Part shown: piece after piece, positions 6,501 through 12,732 of the stretch
Numbering within the stretch: the first letter of the stretch is position 1
How the letters are laid out: each line of letters starts with the position of its first letter
Source of the DNA: Fimenecus stercoravium
GTDB taxonomy: Bacteria; Bacillota; Clostridia; Oscillospirales; Acutalibacteraceae
Direction: 5' to 3'
Assembly: GCA_018711545.1 (NCBI GenBank)
Contig: DVIC01000063.1
Span: 1-12,732, forward strand
Length of the DNA stretch: 12,732 bases
The notes under the pieces: generated by a model
Seen by the model: only the letters and a program-made list of their open reading frames with translations
Databases searched by the model: none
What the model was told of the DNA's origin: nothing
Made by a program: the position numbers and the translations under genes

Positions 6501-7046
6501 ATGCAATATAAACTCCTTTACAGCCGGCGCAAAACGCTTTCCCTCTCCGTTGACGACGACGGCATACCGCTTGTAAAAGCGCCCATAGGATTGCCGAAAG
6601 CGGAGATCGAACGCTTTTTGGAACACCACAGGGCGTGGCTTTCCGCCGCCAAAGAACGGCAGGCAAAGCGGCGCGCACTGGATACAGCGCTGACTGAAGC
6701 GCGCATTGCGGAACTTCGTGCGCGCGCCAAGCGCGAGATCCCGCCGCGCGTGGCGCACTTTGCGGCGATCCTGGGCGTACAGCCTGCCGGGATACGCATT
6801 ACCTCGGCAAAAAAGCGGTTCGGCTCATGCAGCGGGACAGACCATCTTTGCTTTTCGTGGCGGCTGATGCTCTATCCGAACGAAGCCGTGGACTATGTGG
6901 TGGTGCACGAGCTTGCGCACATCCGTGAAAAGAACCATTCCCCCGCCTTTTACAACGTTGTTGCCGCCGTGCTGCCCGATTATAAGCGGCGCGCGGCGCT
7001 GTTAAGAGATATACCTTTACAAGGAGGAAATCCCCATGACACCTGA
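6501..7046 (+). CDS. YgjP-type M48 zinc metallopeptidase (DUF45)
   Basis: A 181-aa cytoplasmic protein of the YgjP/DUF45 family, related to SprT/WSS1 metallopeptidases. The start is supported by GGGAG at 6491-6495. The zinc site is HELAHIREKNH: H136, E137 (catalytic), H140 and H146. The segment RFGSCSG (~110) and LMLYPNEAVDYVVVHEL are typical of the family. The N-terminal half has the usual YxxRRKTLSLSV beginning. Its cellular substrate is not well known; relatives are linked to DNA-repair proteins and restriction loci, but no such gene is present here. It overlaps the next gene by 11 bases, so the two are translationally coupled. Confidence 0.92.
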   Translation: MQYKLLYSRRKTLSLSVDDDGIPLVKAPIGLPKAEIERFLEHHRAWLSAAKERQAKRRALDTALTEARIAELRARAKREIPPRVAHFAAILGVQPAGIRITSAKKRFGSCSGTDHLCFSWRLMLYPNEAVDYVVVHELAHIREKNHSPAFYNVVAAVLPDYKRRAALLRDIPLQGGNPHDT

Positions 7047-7650
7047 AGAAGCACGCAGGCGGATGAACGAAGGCCGCATCTACCCGCCGGACGATGAGGC
7101 TTTGATGCGCGAACAGCTTGCCTGTCTGGAGCTTTTATACGATTACAACGCCACGCGCCCCAACGAACAGGAAAAACGGCAGGCGCTGCTGCAAAAGATG
7201 TTTGCCGAGATCGGTGAGGGCTGCTATTTTGAACCGCCGCTGCACTCAAATTGGGGCGGCAGGCACGTGCATGTCGGCAACGGCGTTTACGGCAACTTCA
7301 ATTTGACGCTGGTGGATGACACCGATATCTACATCGGCGATCACTGCATGTTTGGGCCGAATGTTACTGTCGCTACGGCGGGGCACCCTGTGGAGCCGAA
7401 TTTGCGCAGCCGCGGGATGCAGTTCAATGTTCCCGTTCACATCGGCAAAAACGTTTGGGTCGGCGCGGGCGCGGTGATCCTGCCCGGCGTGACGATCGGC
7501 AACAACAGCGTCATCGGCGCGGGCAGTGTGGTGACAAAGGACATCCCCGCAAACTGTGTGGCGGTCGGAAATCCCTGCCGCGTGCTGCGCGAGATCGGCG
7601 AGCACGACCGCATCTATTACTATAAGGATCGCAAGATCGATTTGGAGTGA
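7036..7650 (+). CDS. Sugar O-acetyltransferase (LacA/Maa type, left-handed beta-helix)
   Basis: A 204-aa acetyl-CoA-dependent acetyltransferase of the maltose/galactoside acetyltransferase family. AAGGAGG at 7021-7027, inside the preceding gene, fixes the start. Residues 1-~55 form the Mac domain; from ~70 hexapeptide repeats build the beta-helix (IYIGDHCMFGPNV, VHIGKNVWVGAGAVILPGVTIG, NSVIGAGSVVTKDIP). The catalytic His is H117 in TAGHP. The C terminus NPCRVLREI is standard. Family members acetylate sugars such as maltose, glucose or galactosides, possibly to discard excess. Middle gene of a three-gene run, followed after 30 bases by the Crp/Fnr regulator. Confidence 0.93.
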   Translation: MTPEEARRRMNEGRIYPPDDEALMREQLACLELLYDYNATRPNEQEKRQALLQKMFAEIGEGCYFEPPLHSNWGGRHVHVGNGVYGNFNLTLVDDTDIYIGDHCMFGPNVTVATAGHPVEPNLRSRGMQFNVPVHIGKNVWVGAGAVILPGVTIGNNSVIGAGSVVTKDIPANCVAVGNPCRVLREIGEHDRIYYYKDRKIDLE

Positions 7651-7680
7651 CCGCGTTTTTCACCGCAAGGGAGTCGTTAC

Positions 7681-8340
7681 ATGGAGCTTGCTGCATTTTT
7701 TCCGATGCTCGGGGAACTGCCCGAAGCCGAACGCGCAAAGCTTGCCGACGCAGCGGTATACCGCCGCGTACCGGCCGGGACGGTGCTGCATGACGGAGCC
7801 TCCGGCTGCACGGGGCTTCTGCTTGTAGCGTCGGGGCAGCTGCGCGCTTATATCTTCTCCCCGGAGGGACGCGAGATCACGCTGTATCGCCTGTTCGAGC
7901 GGGATGTATGCCTGCTTTCCGCGTCATGTATGATCCAAAGCCTGCAATTTGATATTACGGTGGAGGCGGAAAAGGCATCGGAGGTGTGGGTCATCCCTGC
8001 AAAGGTCTATCAGAAAGCTGCCGAAAGCTGCGCCGCGCTTGCCAATTACACCAACCAGATCATGGCAAGCCGCTTTTCCGAGGTCATGTGGCGGGTAGAA
8101 CAGCTTTTGTGGAAGAGCATGGACAAACGCCTGGCGGGCTTTTTGCTGGAGGAAGCCGCGCTTGAGGGCGGCGGTACGCTGCATATCACGCACGAGAAGA
8201 TCGCCAACCATCTGGGGACCGCACGCGAGGTCGTGACGCGCGTTTTGCGGGATATGCAAAACGAGGGGCTGATCCGTCTGTCGCGCGGGACAGTGGAACT
8301 CACAGATGAAAAGCGGCTGCGTAAGCTTAGCGCACAGTAG
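7681..8340 (+). CDS. Crp/Fnr-family transcriptional regulator
   Basis: A 219-aa regulator with AAGGGAG (7667-7673) seven bases before the ATG. Residues ~20-110 form a cyclic-nucleotide-binding-like sensor domain (AGTVLHDGASG, LLVASGQLRAYIFSPEGREITLYRLF). A long dimer helix follows at ~115-145. The C-terminal HTH (HITHEKIANHLGTAREVVTRVLRDM) spans ~165-200. There is no N-terminal Cys cluster of the FNR kind; Cys residues near 80-87 (DVCLLSASC) could be redox-active, but this is speculation. The recognition helix has R182, E183 and R187, the pattern that in E. coli CRP reads GTGA half-sites. The convergent neighbour operon (trxA and CoA-disulfide reductase) has a GTGA-N5-TCAC dyad in its promoter, so it is the likely target. 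Confidence 0.92.
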   Translation: MELAAFFPMLGELPEAERAKLADAAVYRRVPAGTVLHDGASGCTGLLLVASGQLRAYIFSPEGREITLYRLFERDVCLLSASCMIQSLQFDITVEAEKASEVWVIPAKVYQKAAESCAALANYTNQIMASRFSEVMWRVEQLLWKSMDKRLAGFLLEEAALEGGGTLHITHEKIANHLGTAREVVTRVLRDMQNEGLIRLSRGTVELTDEKRLRKLSAQ

Positions 8341-8354
8341 ACAAAACCAAAATA

Positions 8355-8390
8355 ACGGCGCGGGAAGTCAAATGCTTCCCGCGCCGTTTC
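8355..8390 (+). terminator. Intrinsic terminator shared by convergent crp/fnr and CoA-disulfide reductase genes
   Basis: ACGGCGCGGGAAG (8355-8367) and CTTCCCGCGCCGT (8375-8387) form a perfect 13-bp GC-rich stem with a 7-base loop. TTTC follows on the plus strand, and on the minus strand the RNA continues with TTATTTTGG, so it can serve both directions. Confidence 0.9.
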
Positions 8391-8414
8391 TATACGGTTT
8401 AATAAAACCGCTGT

Positions 8415-10106
8415 TTACTTCTCCATACCGCAAAGCGTCGCTTCGGCGGCGGCTTCGCGTTCGGCCATGGCAGCCGCATACTGCCGGTACCCGCCGGAAA
8501 GATTGAAGCAATCAAAGCCGTTTTGCGACAGGATGCGGCAGGCGACGTAGCTGCGCAACCCGCTTTGGCAATGGACATAGATCGGTTTTCCTTTGGGCAG
8601 TTCCGCAAGTCGGTCCCGCAGTGCGTCAAGCTCGATATTTCGGAAACCCTCGATATGCCCGCGGGCATATTCGCCCGGTGTGCGCACGTCCAAAAGCGTC
8701 ACGCTGCCGTCACGCGGCAGGGCTTCGACCTCATCCCAGAAAAACTGTTGCAGCTTACCCGAAGCTATATTGTCCGCGATATAGCCGACTAAGTTTACAG
8801 GGTCTTTTGCCGAAGCATACGGCGGCGCATAAGCAAGATCCAAATCTTTAAGCTGCCGCACGGTCAGCCCCGCCTGCATGGCGGTCGCGAGCACGTCGAT
8901 ACGCTTATCCACGCCGTCAAAGCCTACGATCTGCGCGCCAAGCAGACGGTAGGTCCCTTTTTCGAACAGAACCTTCATACTCATGACCTTGCCGCCGGGA
9001 TAATAAGAGGCATGGTTCATAGGCGCGAGATACATGCGGTCATAGTTAATACCCGCCGCCTTTGCTGCGCGGGCATTGAGCCCCGTAGACGCGGCGGTCA
9101 TATCAAAAACCTGCACCACGCTGGAACCGAACGAACCGCGATACACGCTGTTCCCGCCGCAGATGTTGTCCGCCGCGATGCGCCCCTGCCGGTTGGCAGG
9201 TCCCGCCAGCGGGATACACGCCGCTTCGCCGGTCACGCCGTTTTGCACCTGCACCGCGTCACCGACGGCGTAAATATCCGGCTCGCTTGTGCGCATATGG
9301 TCATCTACAACGATGCTCCCCTTTTCGCCGAGCGCAAGTCCCGCTTCGGCGGCGAGCTTTGTATCCGGCTCAACGCCGACGGCGATCACCGCCATATCCG
9401 CCGAAAGCGGCGGCGCGTTATCCGACAGCACGCGAACGCCGTTTGCATCTGCGGACACATCCTGCACGGCATGCCCGAAGATCAGGCGCACGCCTGCGCG
9501 GCGCATATGCGCGTGCACAAACGCCGCCATGTCCGCGTCCAACGGCGTCAAAAGCTGATGCCCGCGCTGCACGAGCGTTACTTGAAGCCCTTGCCGCAAC
9601 AAGTTCTCCGCAAGCTCCAGGCCGATATATCCGCCGCCCGCAATCACCACGGAACCCGGATCATTTTTTCGTACATACTCGTAGATACGCAGTGTATCCT
9701 CTACGGTGCGAAGCGTAAACACCCGCTTGGGCAACGGATCCGGGAGCCCCAGCCGTACGGGCCTCGCCCCGGGGGAAAGCACCAGCTTATCGTAGGTTTC
9801 CGTAAACGTTTTTCCCGTTTCCAAGTTACGCACGGTCACAGACTTGCCCTTCGGGTCGATTGCCGTCACCTCGTGGTGCACACGCACATCCACATTGAAA
9901 CGTGCCCGGAAGCTCTCCGGCGTTTGCAGCGTCAATTCCGCTTCATCCTCGATCACGCCGCCGACATAATAGGGCAGTCCGCAGTTCGCATACGAAACAA
10001 AGCCCGTGCGCTCAAACACAATGATCTGTGCCGCTTCGTCCAAGCGCCGCAGCCGCGCGGCGGCGGTCGCGCCGCCTGCAACGCCGCCGACAATAACAAC
10101 CTTCAT
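8415..10106 (-). CDS. CoA-disulfide/persulfide reductase with C-terminal rhodanese domain
   Basis: A 563-aa FAD-dependent pyridine nucleotide-disulfide oxidoreductase of the CoADR/Nox family. AGGTGA precedes the ATG at 10106. Domains: FAD-binding VGGVAGGATAAARL (residues 6-19); single active-site Cys C42 in SYANCGLPYYVGG; NAD(P)H-binding IAGGGYIGLELAENL (~155); second FAD motif YAVGDAVQV (~277); dimer domain with YAPPYASAKDPVNLVG at ~430-450; rhodanese domain ~455-555 with LLDVRTPGEY and catalytic C513 in VHCQSGLRS. CoADR-rhodanese enzymes reduce CoA disulfide or CoA/glutathione persulfides with NAD(P)H. The single Cys and rhodanese fit this better than a water-forming NADH oxidase. Second gene of an operon behind trxA, separated by 55 bases. 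Confidence 0.92.
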   Translation of the reverse strand: MKVVIVGGVAGGATAAARLRRLDEAAQIIVFERTGFVSYANCGLPYYVGGVIEDEAELTLQTPESFRARFNVDVRVHHEVTAIDPKGKSVTVRNLETGKTFTETYDKLVLSPGARPVRLGLPDPLPKRVFTLRTVEDTLRIYEYVRKNDPGSVVIAGGGYIGLELAENLLRQGLQVTLVQRGHQLLTPLDADMAAFVHAHMRRAGVRLIFGHAVQDVSADANGVRVLSDNAPPLSADMAVIAVGVEPDTKLAAEAGLALGEKGSIVVDDHMRTSEPDIYAVGDAVQVQNGVTGEAACIPLAGPANRQGRIAADNICGGNSVYRGSFGSSVVQVFDMTAASTGLNARAAKAAGINYDRMYLAPMNHASYYPGGKVMSMKVLFEKGTYRLLGAQIVGFDGVDKRIDVLATAMQAGLTVRQLKDLDLAYAPPYASAKDPVNLVGYIADNIASGKLQQFFWDEVEALPRDGSVTLLDVRTPGEYARGHIEGFRNIELDALRDRLAELPKGKPIYVHCQSGLRSYVACRILSQNGFDCFNLSGGYRQYAAAMAEREAAAEATLCGMEK

Positions 10107-10133
10107 ACGTTCACCTCTCCGAATTTCCCGAAA

Positions 10134-10145
10134 GCCGGGCCCGGC
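10134..10145 (-). repeat. Short perfect palindrome between trxA and the CoA-disulfide reductase
   Basis: GCCGGGCCCGGC is a perfect 12-base palindrome in the 55-base gap, in a position to form a small hairpin upstream of the second gene's ribosome-binding site. No T run follows it, so it is not a terminator; a role in message processing or stability is possible. Confidence 0.4.
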
Positions 10146-10161
10146 GGAATAAACGTTTCGC

Positions 10162-10470
10162 TTATTCCATCATTTCCAAAATCTGCGCTTTAGGCAGCGC
10201 GCCCACCGATTGCCGGACGATCTTGCCGTCTTTCACGACCATCAGCGTCGGGATACTCATGATACCGAATGCGGATGCAAGCTCGGCCTGCTCGTCGACA
10301 TTGACCTTGCAGACCTTGATTTCGGGCCGTTCTTCGGCGATCTCGTCCAGCACGGGCGCCACCATGCGGCAAGGGCCGCACCAAGACGCCCAGAAATCCA
10401 ACAGCACGGGTTTTTCGCTGTGCAAAACCTCTGTTTCAAAATTCTCTGCTTTGATATGCAAAACGGACAT
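10162..10470 (-). CDS. trxA: Thioredoxin
   Basis: A 102-aa complete thioredoxin. AGGAGG (10479-10484) lies 8 bases before the ATG. The WCGPC active site (W30-C31-G-P-C34) sits after LLDFWAS, and the cis-Pro is in the MSIPTLMV segment (~73). Length and fold are those of standard cytoplasmic TrxA; no signal peptide. It provides reducing equivalents for protein disulfides, and its coupling with a CoA-disulfide/persulfide reductase suggests a joint role in thiol or sulfane-sulfur balance. First gene of the minus-strand operon, with a regulated-looking promoter upstream. No thioredoxin reductase gene is in the window. Confidence 0.96.
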   Translation of the reverse strand: MSVLHIKAENFETEVLHSEKPVLLDFWASWCGPCRMVAPVLDEIAEERPEIKVCKVNVDEQAELASAFGIMSIPTLMVVKDGKIVRQSVGALPKAQILEMME

Positions 10471-10531
10471 TTTTGTTTCCTCCTGTACGGTAAAAGAATA
10501 ACAAAAGCAAAATTCCGCTTTCGATATTCAC

Positions 10532-10537
10532 AGTATA
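10532..10537 (-). promoter_or_regulatory. trxA: -10 box of the trxA operon promoter
   Basis: TATACT is read on the minus strand. At 17 bases upstream the -35 position reads CGGAAA, a poor match, which suggests an activator-dependent promoter. The transcript would begin near 10525, giving a leader of about 55 bases. Confidence 0.55.
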
Positions 10538-10559
10538 CCGCAAAGCCGCCGAAATTTCC

Positions 10560-10572
10560 GTGACAAAATCAC
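10560..10572. promoter_or_regulatory. Candidate Crp/Fnr-type operator GTGA-N5-TCAC
   Basis: GTGA (10560-10563) and TCAC (10569-10572) form a dyad centred on 10566, about -41 from the predicted trxA transcription start. That is the classic position for a class II Crp/Fnr activator. The spacer is 5, not the 6 of E. coli CRP, so the assignment is tentative. Confidence 0.45.
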
Positions 10573-10590
10573 AGTTGCGCATATCGGATG

Positions 10591-10626
10591 AAAAATACAG
10601 GCACCCGCAAGGTATGCGGATGCCTG
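10591..10626 (-). terminator. Intrinsic terminator of the extended SDR gene
   Basis: On the minus strand CAGGCA-U-CCGCA pairs with TGCGG-G-TGCCTG (arms 10615-10626 and 10598-10609) around a 5-base loop, and the internal C/A mismatch becomes a U-G pair only in minus-strand RNA. TATTTTT follows. A smaller hairpin, GGCGG/CCGCC at 10633-10647, lies directly after the stop codon. Confidence 0.85.
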
Positions 10627-10647
10627 ATACACGGCGGAAAGCCCGCC

Positions 10648-11667
10648 TTATTCGCCTTTCATTTCCAAAAGCTTGACCTTGCCGTTGTAGGCGTCCTCGC
10701 TGACCTTGATCGAATCGAAGATCGCCGCACGGATATCGTCCTCGGTCGCGCCGAGCTCGATCGCGTCCTTCTGCTCGGTGAACAGGTTGACATCCATGAT
10801 ATAGGGCAGGTACAGCGGATCCATACCGCTGTCGATGCCGCGTTCCTTGTAGTCCTTGACGACCTTGCCCATGCCCATCTTCATCATCCAGGGCGCAACG
10901 CCGATGACCTTTCTGCCCTTCATGCCGCGGGCTTCATAGACGATAGCAAGGAACTCCTGCCAGGTAAGGTTGTACATACCGATCTTCCAAGCGCGGAAGC
11001 CGCCGACATGCTTTTCGGCAGCGCCTGCGATGACCTGACCGACTTGATGGACGGTGAGCATCGTCGTGCCGCCCTTCGGGTACAGGGTAAAGGGCCATTT
11101 ATCCATAAAGGCGATCTGCTCGATGAGGATGACCCACACGGGGCGTCTGCCGGGCTGTGTGCCGAATATGTAGGGAAGCTCCAAAACAGACACGTCAAAG
11201 TTCTCATCCGCAAAGCTCTCGCAGACCTTTTCCTGCTCGATACGGCTGCGGATATAGGGGTTCTTTTCGCAGATCGGCATATCCGGACGCTCTTTGGCAA
11301 GCCAGCTGAAATACGAGCCGAGCACGACCGCGCGCTTGAGGCCCATTTCCTTGCACAGCGGCAGGATGCGCTCTAAGGGCGCAATGTTGAACTTGTAATA
11401 TGCGTCATACACGGGCGCGGGGAATTCCACACGCTCGTCCACGCCGGCGGCGAAAATGAAGGTGTCGCAGCCTTTCAGCATCTCCTTGATCTCGTCATCG
11501 GACTTTTTGTTGATGTCGCCGAAAATAATCTCCATCTCCTGCGGGATGGGCGCCCCTTCGGGCAGCGGCGGCAGAGCGACGCTCTTGACTTCATGCCCCT
11601 TTTCGATCAGGATCTTGGCAGCTTCGCAGCCCAAAAGCCCCGTGCCGCCGATCATAAAGACTTTCAT
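10648..11667 (-). CDS. NAD(P)-dependent epimerase/dehydratase-like protein (extended/atypical SDR)
   Basis: A 339-aa extended SDR. Two ATGs lie close together (11673 and 11667). GGAGG at 11675-11679 is only 1 base from the first but 7 from the second, and MKVFMIGGTG is the family start, so 11667 is chosen. Rossmann motif GGTGLLG (residues 7-13); FIFAAGVDERV (~70-80) takes the place of the usual AA(x)xD strand; LGSYFSWL with S118; the Tyr is Y138 in NPYIRSR, so the usual YxxxK lysine is an arginine (R142). ELPYIFGTQPGRRPVW and MLTVHQVGQVIAGAAE match substrate-domain segments of the NAD-dependent epimerase family. The replaced Lys makes a classic epimerase uncertain; it may be an NmrA-like or altered reductase. 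Monocistronic, with its own promoters and terminator. Confidence 0.82.
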   Translation of the reverse strand: MKVFMIGGTGLLGCEAAKILIEKGHEVKSVALPPLPEGAPIPQEMEIIFGDINKKSDDEIKEMLKGCDTFIFAAGVDERVEFPAPVYDAYYKFNIAPLERILPLCKEMGLKRAVVLGSYFSWLAKERPDMPICEKNPYIRSRIEQEKVCESFADENFDVSVLELPYIFGTQPGRRPVWVILIEQIAFMDKWPFTLYPKGGTTMLTVHQVGQVIAGAAEKHVGGFRAWKIGMYNLTWQEFLAIVYEARGMKGRKVIGVAPWMMKMGMGKVVKDYKERGIDSGMDPLYLPYIMDVNLFTEQKDAIELGATEDDIRAAIFDSIKVSEDAYNGKVKLLEMKGE

Positions 11668-11737
11668 ACACATACCTCCGAATTTTGGCAGAAAAAACGG
11701 TACGGTAATGCCGAATCGCTTCTGCGGGATTGTGAAT

Positions 11738-11766
11738 AGTATAGCACACCTTTATGGGAATTTCAA
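11738..11766 (-). promoter_or_regulatory. Main promoter of the extended SDR gene
   Basis: Minus strand: TTGAAA (11766-11761), 17 bases, TATACT (11743-11738), with TGC directly before it (extended -10). Leader of about 65 bases to the ATG at 11667. Confidence 0.78.
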
Positions 11767-11772
11767 CCGAAA

Positions 11773-11800
11773 ATGTTACACTTTGTTCACAGTTTGTCAA
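11773..11800 (-). promoter_or_regulatory. Possible second (upstream) promoter of the extended SDR gene
   Basis: Minus strand: TTGACA (11800-11795), 16 bases, TAACAT (11778-11773). The -35 is perfect and the -10 is moderate. It lies just upstream of the main promoter. Confidence 0.4.
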
Positions 11801-11846
11801 ATCGTCTGTCCGCCGCGCGAACAACGGCAGTGCCTGCGCGCGCCGC

Positions 11847-11875
11847 TTGACATTTTGCCGCAGGGCGGGTACTAT
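11847..11875 (+). promoter_or_regulatory. Sigma-A promoter of queH
   Basis: TTGACA (11847-11852), 17 bases, TACTAT (11870-11875). The transcript would start near 11882, about 24 bases before the TTG start codon. Confidence 0.7.
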
Positions 11876-11905
11876 GTAAACAGAACCCCTTTCGGAGATG
11901 AGCGT

Positions 11906-12562
11906 TTGAAGGTCAATTACCAAAAAGAAATGGAAGCGGTGATCGCGGCTCTGCCTGAAGAAGCACGGCCTTCGCTGCTGCTGCAATGCTGCTGCGCACC
12001 GTGCTCCAGTGCGGTGCTCGAAGTCTTATGCGCGCATTTTGACGTTTCCATATATTTTTACAACCCGAACATCCATCCGCGTGCGGAATACGAAAAACGC
12101 CTACTCCAATTCGACAAGCTGCTGCCCGCCGCGCCGTTTGCAAAAGGCGTGCGGCAGATCCGCGCCGACTACGACCCTGCCGAATTCTTTGACGCGGTCA
12201 AGGGCTTGGAAGCAGAGCCTGAGGGCGGCGCGCGCTGTGCGGAATGCTTTCGGCTGCGCCTGCGCGCCACTGCCGAAAAAGCGCGCGCGCTCGGATTTGA
12301 CTTTTTTACGACGACGTTGACCGTAAGCCCCCACAAGGATGCGGCGATCCTCAACGAATTGGGGAAAGAGATCGGTGAAGCGGTCGGGGTGCGGTTTTTG
12401 CCCTCGGATTTCAAGAAAAAAGAGGGCTACAAGCGTTCCATCGCACTTTCCAAAGCCTACGATCTGTATCGGCAGACGGACTGCGGGTGCATTTTCTCGA
12501 AGCGGGAGGAGAGCGGGGATGAGAATTTTCCCGCATCCGCTGATATTGGGGCGTCGATCTAA
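11906..12562 (+). CDS. queH: Epoxyqueuosine reductase QueH
   Basis: A 218-aa DUF208 protein that reduces epoxyqueuosine to queuosine in tRNA, the cobalamin-independent alternative to QueG. Cys motifs: QCCCAPCSS (C28-C30, C33), RCAEC (C111, C114) and DCGC (C193, C195). FYNPNIHPRAEY, RLRLRATAEKA, FTTTLTVSPHKD, KKKEGYKRSIALSK and GCIFSKRE are family signatures. The TTG at 11906 is taken as the start: GGAG (11894-11897) lies 8 bases upstream, the promoter is placed just before, and relatives begin K(V/I)NYQ. The next in-frame ATG (11930) lacks a ribosome-binding site, and a much longer upstream frame would cross the promoter and the antisense SDR gene. No good terminator is seen after it; queC/D/E/F are not in the window. 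Confidence 0.93.
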   Translation: MKVNYQKEMEAVIAALPEEARPSLLLQCCCAPCSSAVLEVLCAHFDVSIYFYNPNIHPRAEYEKRLLQFDKLLPAAPFAKGVRQIRADYDPAEFFDAVKGLEAEPEGGARCAECFRLRLRATAEKARALGFDFFTTTLTVSPHKDAAILNELGKEIGEAVGVRFLPSDFKKKEGYKRSIALSKAYDLYRQTDCGCIFSKREESGDENFPASADIGASI

Positions 12563-12634
12563 CCGTTACGTACCCAACCGCAAACGAATCCTGCATAAAA
12601 TGATTTGCTTTTAAAAAAATCGTGCAAAAATTTG

Positions 12635-12663
12635 TTGACATTTGTTTCGTTCGGTGGTATTAT
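12635..12663 (+). promoter_or_regulatory. Strong promoter of the tRNA
   Basis: TTGACA (12635-12640), 17 bases, TATTAT (12658-12663), preceded by an A/T-rich stretch (12610-12633) that could act as an UP element. The tRNA begins about 32 bases after the predicted start site. Confidence 0.82.
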
Positions 12664-12701
12664 ATTCGGGCGGTTAAAAGCAATAGCTTGAACCCGCATT
12701 T

Positions 12702-12732
12702 GCGCTGCTAGCTCAGTTGGATAGAGTGTTTG
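12702..12732 (+). tRNA. tRNA, 5' part only (probably tRNA-Arg)
   Basis: The window ends inside this tRNA. Visible: 7-base acceptor strand GCGCTGC, T8-A9, D-stem GCTC, D-loop AGTTGGATA, D-stem partner GAGT (one G-T pair), then G and the start of an anticodon stem TTTG. The D-arm and GAGTGTTTG strongly resemble Firmicute tRNA-Arg (ACG), but the anticodon lies outside the window, so the amino acid is an inference. Confidence 0.85.

Noticed and set aside
7647..7663. GTGA-N9-TCAC before the Crp/Fnr gene as an autoregulatory site
   Set aside because: The spacing is wrong for Crp/Fnr dimers, there is no promoter there, and it overlaps the end of the upstream gene.
9012..10193. A 393-codon open frame on the plus strand
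   Set aside because: It lies antisense to the well-conserved CoA-disulfide reductase; the translation is His/Arg-rich with no domain, typical of a shadow frame in GC-rich DNA.
10588..11376. A 262-codon open frame on the plus strand
   Set aside because: It is antisense to the extended SDR gene, has no family motifs, and would begin in that gene's terminator.
11731..11748. TGTG-N10-CACA around the -10 of the extended SDR promoter
   Set aside because: Only four outer base pairs are symmetric; this is expected by chance.
11456..11905. Upstream extension of the queH frame
   Set aside because: The extra 150 residues have no similarity to QueH, run antisense through the SDR gene and cross the queH promoter; the TTG at 11906 has the ribosome-binding site.
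12563..12634. Terminator after queH
   Set aside because: Only a weak GCAAA...TTTGC pairing precedes TTTTAAAAAAA; the stem is 5 bp with a long loop, too weak to call.
1..12732. CRISPR arrays, insertion sequences, attachment sites, phage or toxin-antitoxin genes
   Set aside because: No direct-repeat arrays, transposase motifs or terminal inverted repeats were seen by eye on either strand.

Overview
The window looks like chromosomal DNA from an anaerobic Firmicute, most likely a gut-type member of the Clostridia (Oscillospirales-like). The reasons are strong AGGAG-type ribosome-binding sites, TTGAMA/TATAMT promoters, two TTG starts, base composition apparently above 50% GC, and a gene set typical of that group (Fe-type alcohol dehydrogenase, EFR1-type flavodoxin-ferredoxin, QueH, CoA-disulfide reductase with rhodanese). 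The taxonomy is inference. Genes are densely packed and no gap reaches 300 bases. No mobile element, CRISPR array or rRNA was seen.

Left part (1-5346, all + strand): the C-terminal end of a LysR regulator and its terminator, then a run of redox genes. These are an iron-dependent alcohol/aldehyde reductase, a membrane-anchored lipoprotein flavodoxin, an EFR1-type flavodoxin/2[4Fe-4S] protein whose frame runs without a stop into an aldo/keto reductase, a flavin reductase-like protein and an SDR. Together they look like a carbonyl/quinone/flavin reduction island, probably under the LysR protein. A perfect 13-bp terminator closes it at 5411-5443.

Middle (5464-8340): a minus-strand SDR with its own promoter, divergent from a three-gene plus-strand operon. 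That operon holds a YgjP-type zinc metallopeptidase, a LacA/Maa-type sugar O-acetyltransferase and a Crp/Fnr regulator. It has a good sigma-A promoter, and a terminator shared with the convergent operon ends it.

Right part (8415-12732): a minus-strand operon trxA then CoA-disulfide/persulfide reductase-rhodanese, a minus-strand extended SDR (epimerase/NmrA-like), the divergent queH (queuosine synthesis), and the first 31 bases of a tRNA (probably Arg) behind a strong promoter. The trxA promoter has a good -10, a poor -35 and a GTGA-N5-TCAC dyad centred near -41. The neighbouring Crp/Fnr protein carries a CRP-like recognition-helix pattern (R..E..R), so it may activate this thiol-redox operon.

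The two observations most worth following are the in-frame EFR1-aldo/keto reductase fusion with a preserved internal ribosome-binding site, and the regulator/operator match at the trxA promoter. I found no clear-cut wholly new system; the rest is recognisable redox metabolism.
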